Source: an uncultured Clostridia bacterium (GTDB taxonomy: Bacteria; Bacillota; Clostridia; TANB77; CAG-508). From it: a stretch of 39,904 nt of DNA. The notes under the pieces are model-generated. The model had not been told where the DNA came from. It saw only the letters and a list, made by a program, of their open reading frames with translations, and did not search any database. The stretch covers positions 1 through 39,904 of the forward strand of contig CAKPSH010000012.1 in the NCBI GenBank assembly GCA_934183325.1, written 5' to 3'. Of the stretch, positions 1 through 7,898 are shown piece after piece (position 1 is the first letter of the stretch; the number at the start of each line of letters is the position of its first letter). A program made the translations under genes and the position numbers.

Positions 1-3
1 AAC

Positions 4-28
4 AAAAAAACTAACTATTTCTAGTTAG
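4..28 (-). terminator. Rho-independent terminator of the tRNA-Gly gene
   Basis: Read on the minus strand, CTAACTA-GAAA-TAGTTAG (28-11) is a perfect 7-bp stem followed by seven T residues. It lies 44 bases after the CCA end, with another hairpin between. Confidence 0.85.
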
Positions 29-40
29 CATTTATTACTT

Positions 41-61
41 AAACTCGAAAAGTTCGAGTTT
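41..61 (-). other. Perfect 9-bp hairpin downstream of the tRNA
   Basis: AAACTCGAA (41-49) and TTCGAGTTT (53-61) pair perfectly around a 3-base loop, between the tRNA 3' end and its terminator. It may help 3'-end processing. No other role is visible. Confidence 0.6.
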
Positions 62-71
62 CCTATCAATC

Positions 72-145
<74 letters not shown>

Positions 146-157
146 ACATATAAAAAT

Positions 158-186
158 ATTATATAATATCGAATGGAAAAAATCAA
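158..186 (-). promoter_or_regulatory. sigma-A promoter of the tRNA-Gly gene
   Basis: On the minus strand TTGATT (186-181), a 17-base spacer and TATAAT (163-158) form a near-consensus promoter. Transcription should start a few bases before the tRNA 5' end. The tRNA therefore looks actively expressed. It stands back-to-back with the fmt promoter. Confidence 0.8.
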
Positions 187-194
187 CTAAAGTG

Positions 195-223
195 TTTTAT
201 TTTAATAAGAAATGTGATATACT
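195..223 (+). promoter_or_regulatory. Extended -10 promoter of the fmt operon
   Basis: TGATATACT (215-223) is an extended -10 (TG-n-TATACT). The -35 region around 195-200 is poor (TTTTAT). A start near 230 would place the Shine-Dalgarno sequence AAAGGA (244-249) in a short leader and would exclude upstream ATG codons as translation starts. Confidence 0.5.
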
Positions 224-261
224 ATGTGGGATATTATGTAAGTAAAAGGAAAAGTGTAAAT

Positions 262-1194
262 ATGAGAATTTTATTTATGGGAACACCAGATTTTGCAAAA
301 GAATCACTGGAAAAATTATATAATTCAAAACACCAAATTATTGGGGTGGTAACAAATCCAGATAAACCAAAAGGAAGAGGAATGAAAATGATGTGTTCAC
401 CTGTAAAAGAGTTTGCAGTGGAACATGATTTAACAATTTATCAACCTATAAAGGTAAGAAATAATGAAGAATTTATTAATGAAATGAAGAAATTAAATCC
501 AGACATAATGTGTGTAGTAGCTTATGGAAAAATTTTGCCAAAAGAGATATTAGAAATACCTAAATATGGATGTATAAATCTTCATGGATCATTATTACCA
601 AAATATAGAGGAGCAGCACCAATTCAATGGGCTGTTTTAAATGGAGATAAAGAAACTGGTGTAACAACAATGTATATGGATGAACAAATGGACACAGGAG
701 ATATGATTTTTAGTGAAAAAACTGATATTGGAGAATATGAAACAACAGGAGAATTGTGGAATAGATTATCAACAATAGGAGCAGATTTATTACTAAAAAC
801 AGTTGATGAAATTGAAAACGGTAATGCACCAAGAATAAAGCAATCAGAAGATTATACAATGGCACCAATGTTAAATAAAGAAATGTCAAAAATTAATTGG
901 GATAATTCAGCAGAAAAAATAAAAAATTTAGTATGTGGATTAAATCCAATAATGGGAGCATATACAACTTATAATGAGAAAAAAATTAAAATATGGAAAA
1001 TAAAAATATTAGATGAAAATGTGCAACATGAACCTGGATATATTATTGAAGCTAATGATAAAAAAGGCTTAAAGGTTGAAACAAGTGATAAAGTTATAGA
1101 AATACTTGAAATTCAAGGAGAAAACTCTAGAAAAATGCCAATAGGCGATTATTTAAGAGGAAATAAAATTGAAATTGGTAAAAAATTTGAATAA
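262..1194 (+). CDS. fmt: Methionyl-tRNA formyltransferase
   Basis: A 310-residue enzyme that formylates initiator Met-tRNA from 10-formyl-THF. The start was set at 262 because AAAGGA precedes it and the protein then begins MRILFMGTPDF, as in the family. An upstream ATG at 214 lies inside the promoter. The signature HGSLLPKYRGAAPI is at about residues 108-121. The catalytic triad falls at N106, H108 and D144, the same numbering as the E. coli enzyme. The C-terminal OB-like domain (from about 205) is present, so the length is normal. It is the first gene of a five-gene operon with glmM, metG, a nucleotide kinase and nadD. Its frequent partner def (peptide deformylase) is not in this window. Confidence 0.96.
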   Translation: MRILFMGTPDFAKESLEKLYNSKHQIIGVVTNPDKPKGRGMKMMCSPVKEFAVEHDLTIYQPIKVRNNEEFINEMKKLNPDIMCVVAYGKILPKEILEIPKYGCINLHGSLLPKYRGAAPIQWAVLNGDKETGVTTMYMDEQMDTGDMIFSEKTDIGEYETTGELWNRLSTIGADLLLKTVDEIENGNAPRIKQSEDYTMAPMLNKEMSKINWDNSAEKIKNLVCGLNPIMGAYTTYNEKKIKIWKIKILDENVQHEPGYIIEANDKKGLKVETSDKVIEILEIQGENSRKMPIGDYLRGNKIEIGKKFE

Positions 1195-1226
1195 TATATA
1201 ATATAACGGAAAGGATTTGAAACAAA

Positions 1227-2594
1227 ATGAAATATTTTGGAACTGATGGAATTAGGAGAATTGCAAATACAGAATTAACTCCTAAATTTGTATTTAAAGT
1301 AGCACAAGCAGGTGCAAAAGTTCTTACAAAGGAGAATAATGGGCAAAAAAAGCCAAGAATTATTATAGGTAGAGATACTAGAATTTCAGGAAGTATAATT
1401 GAAAATGCAATGGCAGCAGGTTTTCTAAGCTATGGAGCTGACGTAGAATTGGTAGGAGTAGTACCAACACCAGCAATTGCATATCTCACAAAATCAACAA
1501 ATGCAGATATGAGTGTTATGATTTCTGCATCACATAATTCATTTGAATATAATGGAATAAAGTTCTTTAGCAATAAAGGAACAAAAATACCAGACAAGAT
1601 TGAAGAAGAAATCGAGAAATACATAGATAATGAAGAACTTCTTAATATTGAATTAAATCATAACGAACTAGGAGTTTCAAAAAACGAACCAGAATTAATA
1701 AAAAAATATTTTGAATTCATAACTAATATTTTTAAAAAAGATATAGAAAAAAATAATAGAGAAGATTTTATAGTAGGAATAGATACAGCAAATGGTGCAA
1801 CATACAAAATAGCAGAAAAAATCTTCAAAGAATTAGGAATAAAATACAAGATTATAAACAATGAACCAGATGGAATTAATATAAATAAAGACTGTGGCTC
1901 AACACATCTAGAACAATTAAAGAAATTTGTAGTAGATAATAAACTAAGCATGGGAATTGCTTATGATGGAGACGGAGATAGGTGTTTAACTGTTGACGAA
2001 AAAGGAGAAGAAGTCAATGGAGACATTATAATTGCTATAATTGCAGATTATATGAATAAAAGAAACGAGTTAAAGAACAATAGAGTAGTAGCAACTGTTA
2101 TGAGTAATATGGGATTAATGAAATTTGGAGAAAAGAACAATATAGAAATAGCTCAAACTAAAGTAGGAGATAGATATGTTCTAGAAGAAATGTTAAAAAA
2201 CGGAGACAATTTAGGAGGAGAACAATCAGGACATATAATACTTGCAGATTATAACTTAACAGGAGATGGAATAGCTACATCATTAATGATAACAAAAATT
2301 TTACTTGAAAAAGGAATTAAATTCTCAGAATTATGCAAAATAATAGATATATACCCACAAACGTTAGTAAATGTTAGAGTAGATAGATTTGATATGGATA
2401 GCTATCCAGAAATCAATGAAATTATTAAAAAAACAGAAAAAGAGTTAAATGGAGAAGGTAGAATTTTAATTAGAAAATCTGGAACAGAGCCATTAATAAG
2501 AGTAATGATAGAAGGAAAAGATATAAATTATATAGAAAAAGCAGCAAATGATATAGCAAATGTAATAAAAGAAAAATTAACAGATAATCAATAA
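1227..2594 (+). CDS. glmM: Phosphoglucosamine mutase
   Basis: A 455-residue enzyme converting glucosamine-6-phosphate to glucosamine-1-phosphate, which feeds the GlmU step (encoded at 13431) towards UDP-GlcNAc. The phosphoserine loop is ISASHN, with the active Ser at residue 102. The metal-binding loop DGDGDR is near residue 247, the sugar-binding loop GGEQSGH near 330, and the phosphate-binding motif RKSGTEPLIRVM near 415. It therefore has all four domains and normal length. It starts 32 bases after fmt with GGAAAGGA upstream and is followed 18 bases later by metG, so it is clearly in the operon. Confidence 0.97.
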   Translation: MKYFGTDGIRRIANTELTPKFVFKVAQAGAKVLTKENNGQKKPRIIIGRDTRISGSIIENAMAAGFLSYGADVELVGVVPTPAIAYLTKSTNADMSVMISASHNSFEYNGIKFFSNKGTKIPDKIEEEIEKYIDNEELLNIELNHNELGVSKNEPELIKKYFEFITNIFKKDIEKNNREDFIVGIDTANGATYKIAEKIFKELGIKYKIINNEPDGININKDCGSTHLEQLKKFVVDNKLSMGIAYDGDGDRCLTVDEKGEEVNGDIIIAIIADYMNKRNELKNNRVVATVMSNMGLMKFGEKNNIEIAQTKVGDRYVLEEMLKNGDNLGGEQSGHIILADYNLTGDGIATSLMITKILLEKGIKFSELCKIIDIYPQTLVNVRVDRFDMDSYPEINEIIKKTEKELNGEGRILIRKSGTEPLIRVMIEGKDINYIEKAANDIANVIKEKLTDNQ

Positions 2595-2612
2595 ATAAAA
2601 GGGGAGAAAAGT

Positions 2613-4193
2613 ATGGAAAAAAAGAAGTTTTATATTACAACACCAATTTATTATCCAAGTGGAAAATTTCATATAGGTACAGCATATTGCGAAAATCTTG
2701 TAGATTGTATAAAAAAATACAAACAAGCAAGAGGATTTGATACATATATGCTTACAGGACTAGATGAACATGGACAAAAAATCCAATCAGTAGCAGAAAA
2801 AAGAGGACTAACTCCACAAAAACATGTTGATGAAATGGCAGAAGAAGCAATAAAATTATGGAAGACAATGGAAATTGACTATAATGATTTTATAAGAACA
2901 ACAGAACCAAGACATTGTACAGCAGTTCAAAGAATAGTTTCAAAATTTATTGAAAATGGAGATATCTATAAAGGAGAGTATGAAGGCTGGTATTGTATGC
3001 CTTGTGAAAACTATTTCACTGAAACTCAACTTGTAGATGGAAAATGTCCAGACTGTGGAAGAGAAGTAAAGAAAATGAAGGAAGAAGCATATTTCTTCAA
3101 TATGAAAAAATATGAAAATTGGATAAAAGAATTTTATGCAGAAAATCCAGACTTTATTGTTCCAGAATCTAGAAAGAATGAAATATTTAATAATTTCATA
3201 AATCCAGGACTAGAAGATTTATGTATTAGCCGTAATACTTTTGATTGGGGAATTCAAATGCCAAATGATCCAAAACATGTATTATATGTATGGTTAGATG
3301 CATTAACAAATTATATAACAGCATTAGGTTATATGTCTGAGGATGATACTTTATTTAAAAAGTATTGGCCAGCAGATTTGCATGTGGTTGGAAAAGAAAT
3401 AATAAGATTTCATGGAATATATTGGCCAATTTTCTTACATGCATTAGGATTAGAATTACCTAAAAAAATATATGCACATAGTTGGATAGTAATGAAAGAT
3501 GGAAAGATGTCTAAATCAGTTGGAAATGTTATATATCCAGAAACCTTAATAAATAGATATGGTTTAGATGCTACAAAATATTATTTATTAAGATTAATGT
3601 CTTTCGCTCAAGATTCAATGTTCACACCAGAAGATTTTGTTGAAAGATATAATTCAGATTTAGCTAATGACTTAGGAAATCTTGTAAATAGAACAATAGG
3701 AATGATTAATAAATATTATAACGGTGTTATACCAACTGATATAACAGTTAGAACAGATTTTGATGATGAATTAGAAGAATTCACAAAAAATCAAATATTA
3801 AAAGTTGAAGAATTAATGGACACTTACCATGTAAGTAATGCATTAGCTGAAATATGGGCAATAATCTCAAGAAGTAATAAATATATTGATGAAACAGCAC
3901 CTTGGGTACTTGCTAAAGCAGAAGGAACAGAACATGAAAAATTAAAATCAGTAATGTATCATCTAGCAGAAAATCTAAGAAAAGTTGCAGTAATGATTTC
4001 AATAGTTATGCCTGATACGGGAAAGAAAATACTAGAACAACTAGGAATAAAAAATGCTAGTATGTTATGGGATGAAATTAATAATGAAACTATTACTGAA
4101 GGAACTAAAGTTATTGAAAAAGGTGAACCTTTATTTATGAGATTGGATAAAGAGGAAGAAATTGAATTCATAAAAGAGCAAATGAAAAAATAA
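2613..4193 (+). CDS. metG: Methionyl-tRNA synthetase, short form
   Basis: A 526-residue class I aminoacyl-tRNA synthetase that charges tRNA-Met and supplies the substrate of the upstream Fmt. The HIGH motif appears as PSGKFHIGTAY near residue 13-21 and the KMSKS loop as DGKMSKS near 298. A single zinc knuckle, CMPC...CPDC, lies at about residues 129-149. The C-terminal tRNA-binding (Trbp111-like) domain found in forms of about 650 residues is absent. The protein ends after the anticodon-binding helical domain with a charged tail, so this is a compact form and not a truncation. The start has a strong GGGGAGAAAA site. Confidence 0.96.
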   Translation: MEKKKFYITTPIYYPSGKFHIGTAYCENLVDCIKKYKQARGFDTYMLTGLDEHGQKIQSVAEKRGLTPQKHVDEMAEEAIKLWKTMEIDYNDFIRTTEPRHCTAVQRIVSKFIENGDIYKGEYEGWYCMPCENYFTETQLVDGKCPDCGREVKKMKEEAYFFNMKKYENWIKEFYAENPDFIVPESRKNEIFNNFINPGLEDLCISRNTFDWGIQMPNDPKHVLYVWLDALTNYITALGYMSEDDTLFKKYWPADLHVVGKEIIRFHGIYWPIFLHALGLELPKKIYAHSWIVMKDGKMSKSVGNVIYPETLINRYGLDATKYYLLRLMSFAQDSMFTPEDFVERYNSDLANDLGNLVNRTIGMINKYYNGVIPTDITVRTDFDDELEEFTKNQILKVEELMDTYHVSNALAEIWAIISRSNKYIDETAPWVLAKAEGTEHEKLKSVMYHLAENLRKVAVMISIVMPDTGKKILEQLGIKNASMLWDEINNETITEGTKVIEKGEPLFMRLDKEEEIEFIKEQMKK

Positions 4194-4226
4194 TTTAATA
4201 TTTTACTTAAGAAGGGAAGTAAAAAA

Positions 4227-4796
4227 ATGAGAAACAAAATCGTAATTGTTGAGGGACCTCAAGGAACAGGAAAAACTACTTTTACAAATTTTTTAAGAGA
4301 AAAAATGAGTGCAACAGATTTATATAGATTATCTGGCATTAAGGACCGCACAGAAACAGGTAAAGAAAAAATAAAAATAAAATATGAAAAATTACTAGAC
4401 TATGTAAAAAGTTGCCAAGATATAAATATGGTATTTGATAGAAATTTCTTTACAAATGAAGTATATGCAAGACTAGGATATCAAGATTACAGCTTTACAG
4501 ATGTATATGAAAATTTGTTAAAAACATTAGATAATATAGATGCAGATATATATTTAATAGTATTATATTTAAAAGATGAAAATGAATTTGCGAGAAGATT
4601 AAAAAGAAATAAACATGAATATCAAGAATTTAATGTTGAAAGTAGTGTGCGTCAGCAAAACGAATATTTAAAATTGGCAGATGAAGTTGAAAAAGAAACT
4701 AAAAATATTAAAGTAATTAGATATAATACAGACAATGAAGGAAAATATGAAGACAAAATGGATACGAATTTTGGATTTTTATTTGAGGGAGAATAA
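4227..4796 (+). CDS. P-loop nucleoside/nucleotide kinase-like protein
   Basis: A 189-residue protein with a Walker A loop (GPQGTGKTT, residues 10-18). It also has an FDRNFFTNEVYA segment near 72, like the DRS lid region of deoxynucleoside and thymidylate kinases, and an arginine-rich lid (RRLKRNKHEYQEF) near 129. The fold is that of the dNK/TMK group, probably acting on a nucleoside or nucleotide. The substrate cannot be read from sequence. It sits between metG and nadD and ends one base before nadD begins, so the two are translationally coupled. AAGGGAAG precedes the start. Confidence 0.75.
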   Translation: MRNKIVIVEGPQGTGKTTFTNFLREKMSATDLYRLSGIKDRTETGKEKIKIKYEKLLDYVKSCQDINMVFDRNFFTNEVYARLGYQDYSFTDVYENLLKTLDNIDADIYLIVLYLKDENEFARRLKRNKHEYQEFNVESSVRQQNEYLKLADEVEKETKNIKVIRYNTDNEGKYEDKMDTNFGFLFEGE

Positions 4797-4797
4797 A

Positions 4798-5394
4798 ATG
4801 AAAAAAATAGGTTTTTATGGAGGATGTTTTAATCCTCCTACAAAAGCTCATATAGAAATGGCTAAGAAAGCAATAAAAGAATGTGATTTAGATGAAGTTG
4901 TGTTTGTTCCAGTTGGAGATAGTTATAAAAAACAAGAATTAGCACAGGGAATAGATAGATATAATATGCTTAAAATAGCCTGCGAAGGAAATGAAAAGCT
5001 AAAAGTATCAGATATAGAAATAAGATCTTCACACAAATATAATGCAATAGACATTTTTAAAATTATATCAAATAAGTATAAAGATGATAATCGCTTTTTT
5101 CTTATGGGAGTTGATAATTTATCAAAAATGTCAGAATGGAAAGAAAGCAAAAAATTAATTGAAAATTATAATTACATAATTTTTGAAAGAAATAACATAG
5201 ATGCAAATTTAATTATAGAAAATAATGAAATGTTAGAAAATAATAAAGAAAATTTTGAAATTATAAAAAACAATGATTATAAAGAGATTTCTTCAACTAA
5301 TATAAGGGAGAGTATAAAAATAGGAAAAAAGCCAGAAGATATAAATGAAAAAGTTTATAAATATATTATAGATAATAAAATTTATGATATTTAA
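4798..5394 (+). CDS. nadD: Nicotinate-nucleotide adenylyltransferase
   Basis: A 198-residue enzyme that adenylylates nicotinate mononucleotide in NAD synthesis. The nucleotidyltransferase loop GGCFNPPTKAH is at residues 7-17 and the ISSTNIRESI signature is near 163. I chose the ATG at 4798, preceded by AGGGAG, over an in-frame ATG at 4735 inside the upstream kinase gene, because the family begins with KIGFYGGxFNP. The usual neighbour yqeK (HD hydrolase) does not follow; the operon ends here. A stretch rich in Asn, Glu and Lys at about residues 135-160 is a low-complexity insertion. Confidence 0.95.
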   Translation: MKKIGFYGGCFNPPTKAHIEMAKKAIKECDLDEVVFVPVGDSYKKQELAQGIDRYNMLKIACEGNEKLKVSDIEIRSSHKYNAIDIFKIISNKYKDDNRFFLMGVDNLSKMSEWKESKKLIENYNYIIFERNNIDANLIIENNEMLENNKENFEIIKNNDYKEISSTNIRESIKIGKKPEDINEKVYKYIIDNKIYDI

Positions 5395-5449
5395 GAGAAT
5401 TAAGTTAAACAATAAACATAAAGAGAAGCGGATATTTAAAAAATTAAAG

Positions 5450-5567
5450 TTATAAAAAACAAGAATAACATTTTCTAAGTGCCAAAGGCACATAAGAAAA
5501 TTTAATTCTTCCATAATTATATTCTAAGGAAACTCACTATTTCATAGATGACTTTCTTTAGAATATA
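5450..5567 (-). repeat. 118-bp double-hairpin repeat, copy 1
   Basis: The reverse complement of 5450-5567 matches 14741-14858 over 118 bp with only four mismatches. It folds into two hairpins: an outer one built on TTCTAAGGAAA/TTTCCTTAGAA and one built on ATTTTCT..GTGCC/GGCAC..AGAAAAT. On the minus strand it begins directly after the T-run of the coat-gene terminator. It holds a short open frame starting MEELNFLMCLWHLENV, which I do not regard as a gene. It looks like a MITE-like non-autonomous element. Confidence 0.85.
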
Positions 5568-5609
5568 AAAAATGAGCCATATATAGCTAAAAAACTATAT
5601 ATGGCTCAT
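5566..5609 (-). terminator. Terminator of the coat-protein gene
   Basis: ATGAGCCATATATAG (5572-5586) pairs perfectly with CTATATATGGCTCAT (5595-5609). On the minus strand it is followed by TTTTTT. The repeat copy starts immediately after it. Confidence 0.85.
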
Positions 5610-5613
5610 ATAT

Positions 5614-5862
5614 TTAATTATTAGCCGTAAATTTTTGCTTTACAGCATCAATCTTTGTTTGTTCAGCTATATCTGTTTTATACCAACCTTTTTCAGCCAT
5701 TAAGTTGTAAATTTTGTTTTGAATATCTAGAGATTCATTTAATGCATCTTTAAAAGCAGAATGAACTTCAGCTGTTGAAGCTTCTATTGTTCCGTGAAGA
5801 TATAAATCACAAACTCCTTTTATTATTAATAATTCCTTTTCCATTAAATCTTTATCTTCCAT
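5614..5862 (-). CDS. Spore coat protein, CotF-like
   Basis: An 82-residue, mostly helical protein resembling the Coat F family (PF07875). Features are a LYLHGTIEAST segment at about 22-31, a helix with EVHSAFKDALNESL and the C-terminal GWYKTDIAEQTKIDAVKQKF typical of short clostridial coat proteins. The family sits in or under the spore coat. The start has GAAGGA nine bases upstream. It lies 17 bases after the small gene at 5880-6053, so the two form a sporulation mini-operon ending at the terminator 5566-5609. Family assignment is from recognised sequence pattern only. Confidence 0.75.
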   Translation of the reverse strand: MEDKDLMEKELLIIKGVCDLYLHGTIEASTAEVHSAFKDALNESLDIQNKIYNLMAEKGWYKTDIAEQTKIDAVKQKFTANN

Positions 5863-5879
5863 TGTTATAATCCTTCTTT

Positions 5880-6053
5880 CTATAATAAATTTAAAAATTT
5901 GTTATATAACTCTGTATGCTTTTTTTCTAATTCTTTTATATAATTTGAAAGATTAGCATCTGTAAGTTGAGCAGAGGTTTTTAAACTACAAGTTTTCATA
6001 AAACATTCATGTCCTAATGCATCTTCAACGTATAAAAGTTCTTTACATGTCAT
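5880..6053 (-). CDS. Small spore-coat-associated protein (57 aa)
   Basis: A 57-residue open frame starting MTCKELLYVEDALGHECFMK, with a strong AGGTGGTGA site seven bases upstream. It is predicted to be all-helical with a heptad-like C-terminus (YIKELEKKHTELYNKFLNLL). Short proteins with this KELLYVEDALGHE opening are paired with CotF-like genes in clostridia, and here the CotF-like gene follows 17 bases on. I infer a coat or spore-assembly role. The 15-base leader before its ATG is almost identical to that of the peptide minigene at 7678. Confidence 0.75.
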   Translation of the reverse strand: MTCKELLYVEDALGHECFMKTCSLKTSAQLTDANLSNYIKELEKKHTELYNKFLNLL

Positions 6054-6116
6054 TATAAATCACCACCTAAAAATATTTTAACCAAAGTTATGATTTATAT
6101 GTAAGGATAAGGAAAG

Positions 6117-6144
6117 AGAAAATGTTATTCTTGTTTTTTATAAG
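6117..6144 (-). repeat. 28-base remnant of the 118-bp repeat at the sensor kinase 3' end
   Basis: Bases 6117-6144 are identical to 14832-14859, the right end of repeat copy 2, over 28 bases. The last codons and stop of the sensor kinase lie inside it, so the C-terminal YKKQE is repeat-encoded. Upstream of this block no further similarity is visible. Confidence 0.7.
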
Positions 6145-7558
6145 AATTAATTTCAAAATCGTTTTTACCATCAAATTTTATAACAATAGATTTAGTATAA
6201 TTATCTTTGCAAGGTGCAGAAATTTCATTTATTTCTAAACTAGCATTAAATTCTTTTAATGTATCGAAAGTATTTAAAAATCCACAACCAGTACCACCAA
6301 TATCCTTATGAGTAGTAATTTGTTCCTTACCTAAAGAAGATAAAACATTTTCATCAAATTCAATTCCTGAATCATAGAAATAAATACTGTAAATATCATT
6401 AATTAAACCTAATCTAACTAAGATACTTTTGTTAATATTTTTAGAAGAATTTATAGCTATAATTGCATTTTTGATATGATCAGCTAATAAAATTTCTAAC
6501 TTTTCTTTATTGATAACAGTAGTTACCATAGAAAAGATATCACCATTAAGTTGAAGTTCAAAATTAATATTATTTTTAGTACATTCTGATTGCATGTATT
6601 CTAAAATATCATCAATATTTTCAATACCTGTTTTAGGTAGAGTAAGATTTGTTACATTAGAAGAATATGTATCAGATATTTCTTTTAGTTTATCAGAAAG
6701 ATCAAGTTCATTAGCAAATTCAGTGTTTAATTGTAATTGATTTAATTTATATTCTAAAACTCTTTGTTTATGTGCAATTGAATGACTAGTTTTACTAAAT
6801 TCTAGATTTTCTTTTTCTAATCTTTCAATTTCTTTATCTTTTTTCTCAAGTTCCAACTTTGTATCATTAAGTTCTTTTACTAATAAATTATGTTTATAAT
6901 ATAAAGAAAATGATTTATAAATTGTAATTGCCATTATTACGGAGAAAAATGCAATTATAAATATTATGTTTTGCGTGAAATAATAATTCATACGAGGGAG
7001 CAAAACAAAGAAAAGAAATAGAACCATACTTATATTTAATATTATTAAGTCAATATTTTCATTGTTAGCTGTTTTATTTATAAAAATTACGCCATATTTA
7101 AATTTAGATAGTTTTAATATGGAATATAAAAGAAAAGCATATAGAGAGAAGATTAATATAAAGGATATAATAGCATTATGTATATTAAAAATAGATGACA
7201 TAATGTAGTTGGTAATAGAACATATTAGTAAAATTATAAAATTTATACATAAAGATAAAAAAGTTACTATAGCTGAATGCAAAACTTTAAAATTATTTAT
7301 TATTAAAAAGGAAAGAAATGAAAATAAGGCTATAATTGGTGTAGTATAGAAAGTTGAAGAATAATTTAAGATTAGTGATAAACAAGCTGAAAAGATTAAA
7401 TTAATTAATATGAATATATTAAAATGTTTATTAATAGTATGGTTTGAAAGTTTTAATGAAGTATAAAAAGTAAATAGTGATATGAAAAACATTCTAAGAT
7501 AGTTAATAATAATAATACATAAATTTCCATAATTTGTATATAAATAAGAATATGACAT
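6125..7558 (-). CDS. AgrC-like membrane sensor histidine kinase (GHKL type)
   Basis: A 477-residue protein with six or seven N-terminal membrane helices (about residues 12-225), then a coiled coil (about 228-262), then a GHKL kinase core. The phosphoacceptor region is SHSIAHKQRVLEYKL near residue 258, the N-box is LLADHIKNAII near 360, and the G boxes are DSGIEF near 405 and GGTGCGF near 427. This is the architecture of AgrC-type peptide receptors. It has its own sigma-A promoter (7592-7620) and AAGGAGT before the ATG. The likely partner is the response regulator at 7899, with a 17-codon peptide gene in between. No agrB processing gene is present. Its last codons come from a repeat remnant. 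Confidence 0.88.
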   Translation of the reverse strand: MSYSYLYTNYGNLCIIIINYLRMFFISLFTFYTSLKLSNHTINKHFNIFILINLIFSACLSLILNYSSTFYTTPIIALFSFLSFLIINNFKVLHSAIVTFLSLCINFIILLICSITNYIMSSIFNIHNAIISFILIFSLYAFLLYSILKLSKFKYGVIFINKTANNENIDLIILNISMVLFLFFVLLPRMNYYFTQNIIFIIAFFSVIMAITIYKSFSLYYKHNLLVKELNDTKLELEKKDKEIERLEKENLEFSKTSHSIAHKQRVLEYKLNQLQLNTEFANELDLSDKLKEISDTYSSNVTNLTLPKTGIENIDDILEYMQSECTKNNINFELQLNGDIFSMVTTVINKEKLEILLADHIKNAIIAINSSKNINKSILVRLGLINDIYSIYFYDSGIEFDENVLSSLGKEQITTHKDIGGTGCGFLNTFDTLKEFNASLEINEISAPCKDNYTKSIVIKFDGKNDFEINSYKKQE

Positions 7559-7591
7559 AATTAAACTCCTTATAAATGATTATAATGATAT

Positions 7592-7620
7592 ATTATATAT
7601 GCAAATCATAAGATAGTCAA
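7592..7620 (-). promoter_or_regulatory. sigma-A promoter of the sensor kinase
   Basis: On the minus strand TTGACT (7620-7615), a 17-base spacer and TATAAT (7597-7592) precede the kinase ATG at 7558. The start is expected near 7585, giving a leader of about 27 bases. Confidence 0.8.
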
Positions 7621-7654
7621 AAAAGTTTTTAGTTTGATAACTAAAAACTTTTTT
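7619..7654 (-). terminator. Terminator of the peptide minigene
   Basis: A perfect 16-bp inverted repeat (AAAAAAGTTTTTAGTT / AACTAAAAACTTTTTT) with a TGAT loop. It closes the transcript carrying the 17-codon frame and overlaps the -35 of the next promoter by two bases. Confidence 0.8.
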
Positions 7655-7677
7655 GTAACTTATAAAAAATAATAAGT

Positions 7678-7731
7678 TTATCTAAACCAAAATCTTAAAT
7701 AATCTATAAAATCTTTCATCCAACCTGACAT
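7678..7731 (-). CDS. 17-residue amphipathic peptide between regulator and sensor
   Basis: A short frame encoding MSGWMKDFIDYLRFWFR and ending TAA. It has a strong AGGTGGTGA site at ideal spacing. It sits in its own transcription unit between the regulator terminator (7842-7882) and its own terminator (7619-7654). The peptide is rich in Trp, Phe and Tyr with alternating charges and would form an amphipathic helix. It has no Cys and no signal peptide, so it is not a standard AgrD. By position it could be the signal for the adjacent AgrC-like kinase, or a phenol-soluble-modulin-like effector controlled by it. Its small size leaves room for chance, but the signals around it argue for a gene. Confidence 0.6.
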   Translation of the reverse strand: MSGWMKDFIDYLRFWFR

Positions 7732-7772
7732 ATAAATCACCACCTTTTCACATTAACACCGGCCTTTGTGTT

Positions 7773-7812
7773 AATATAAAAATACCATTTATCCTTACAG
7801 AATAAATGGTTA
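7773..7812 (-). promoter_or_regulatory. Putative activator-dependent promoter and dyad operator of the peptide minigene
   Basis: An inverted repeat TACCATTTATCC-n5-GAATAAATGGTTA (7783-7812) is centred on the -35 position of a TATATT -10 (7778-7773) that lacks a good -35. A second hairpin (ATTAACAC/GTGTTAAT) lies at about 7751-7774, just before the Shine-Dalgarno site. A dyad over a weak -35 suggests activation by a regulator, most simply the adjacent response regulator. Confidence 0.45.
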
Positions 7813-7841
7813 CAGGCGATAGAAAAATATGACGAATTTTG

Positions 7842-7882
7842 AAGAAAAATAGAAAAGCCTAGTATTTGAATACTAGACTTTT
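7842..7882 (-). terminator. Terminator of the response regulator gene
   Basis: AAGCCTAGTAT (7855-7865) and ATACTAGACTT (7870-7880) pair with one G-T. On the minus strand it is followed by a T-rich tract. It separates the regulator from the peptide minigene. Confidence 0.7.
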
Positions 7883-7898
7883 TGACAGTTTTGATATA

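Noticed and set aside
5293..5514. A 73-codon minus-strand frame starting MEELNFLMCLWHLENV
   Set aside because: The start lies in the 118-bp repeat and the frame runs antisense into nadD. The same opening recurs before the desulfurase only because the repeat recurs.
7678..7731. A classical AgrD pheromone
   Set aside because: The peptide has no Cys or Ser ring residue in a thiolactone context, no acidic C-terminal tail, and no agrB is present.
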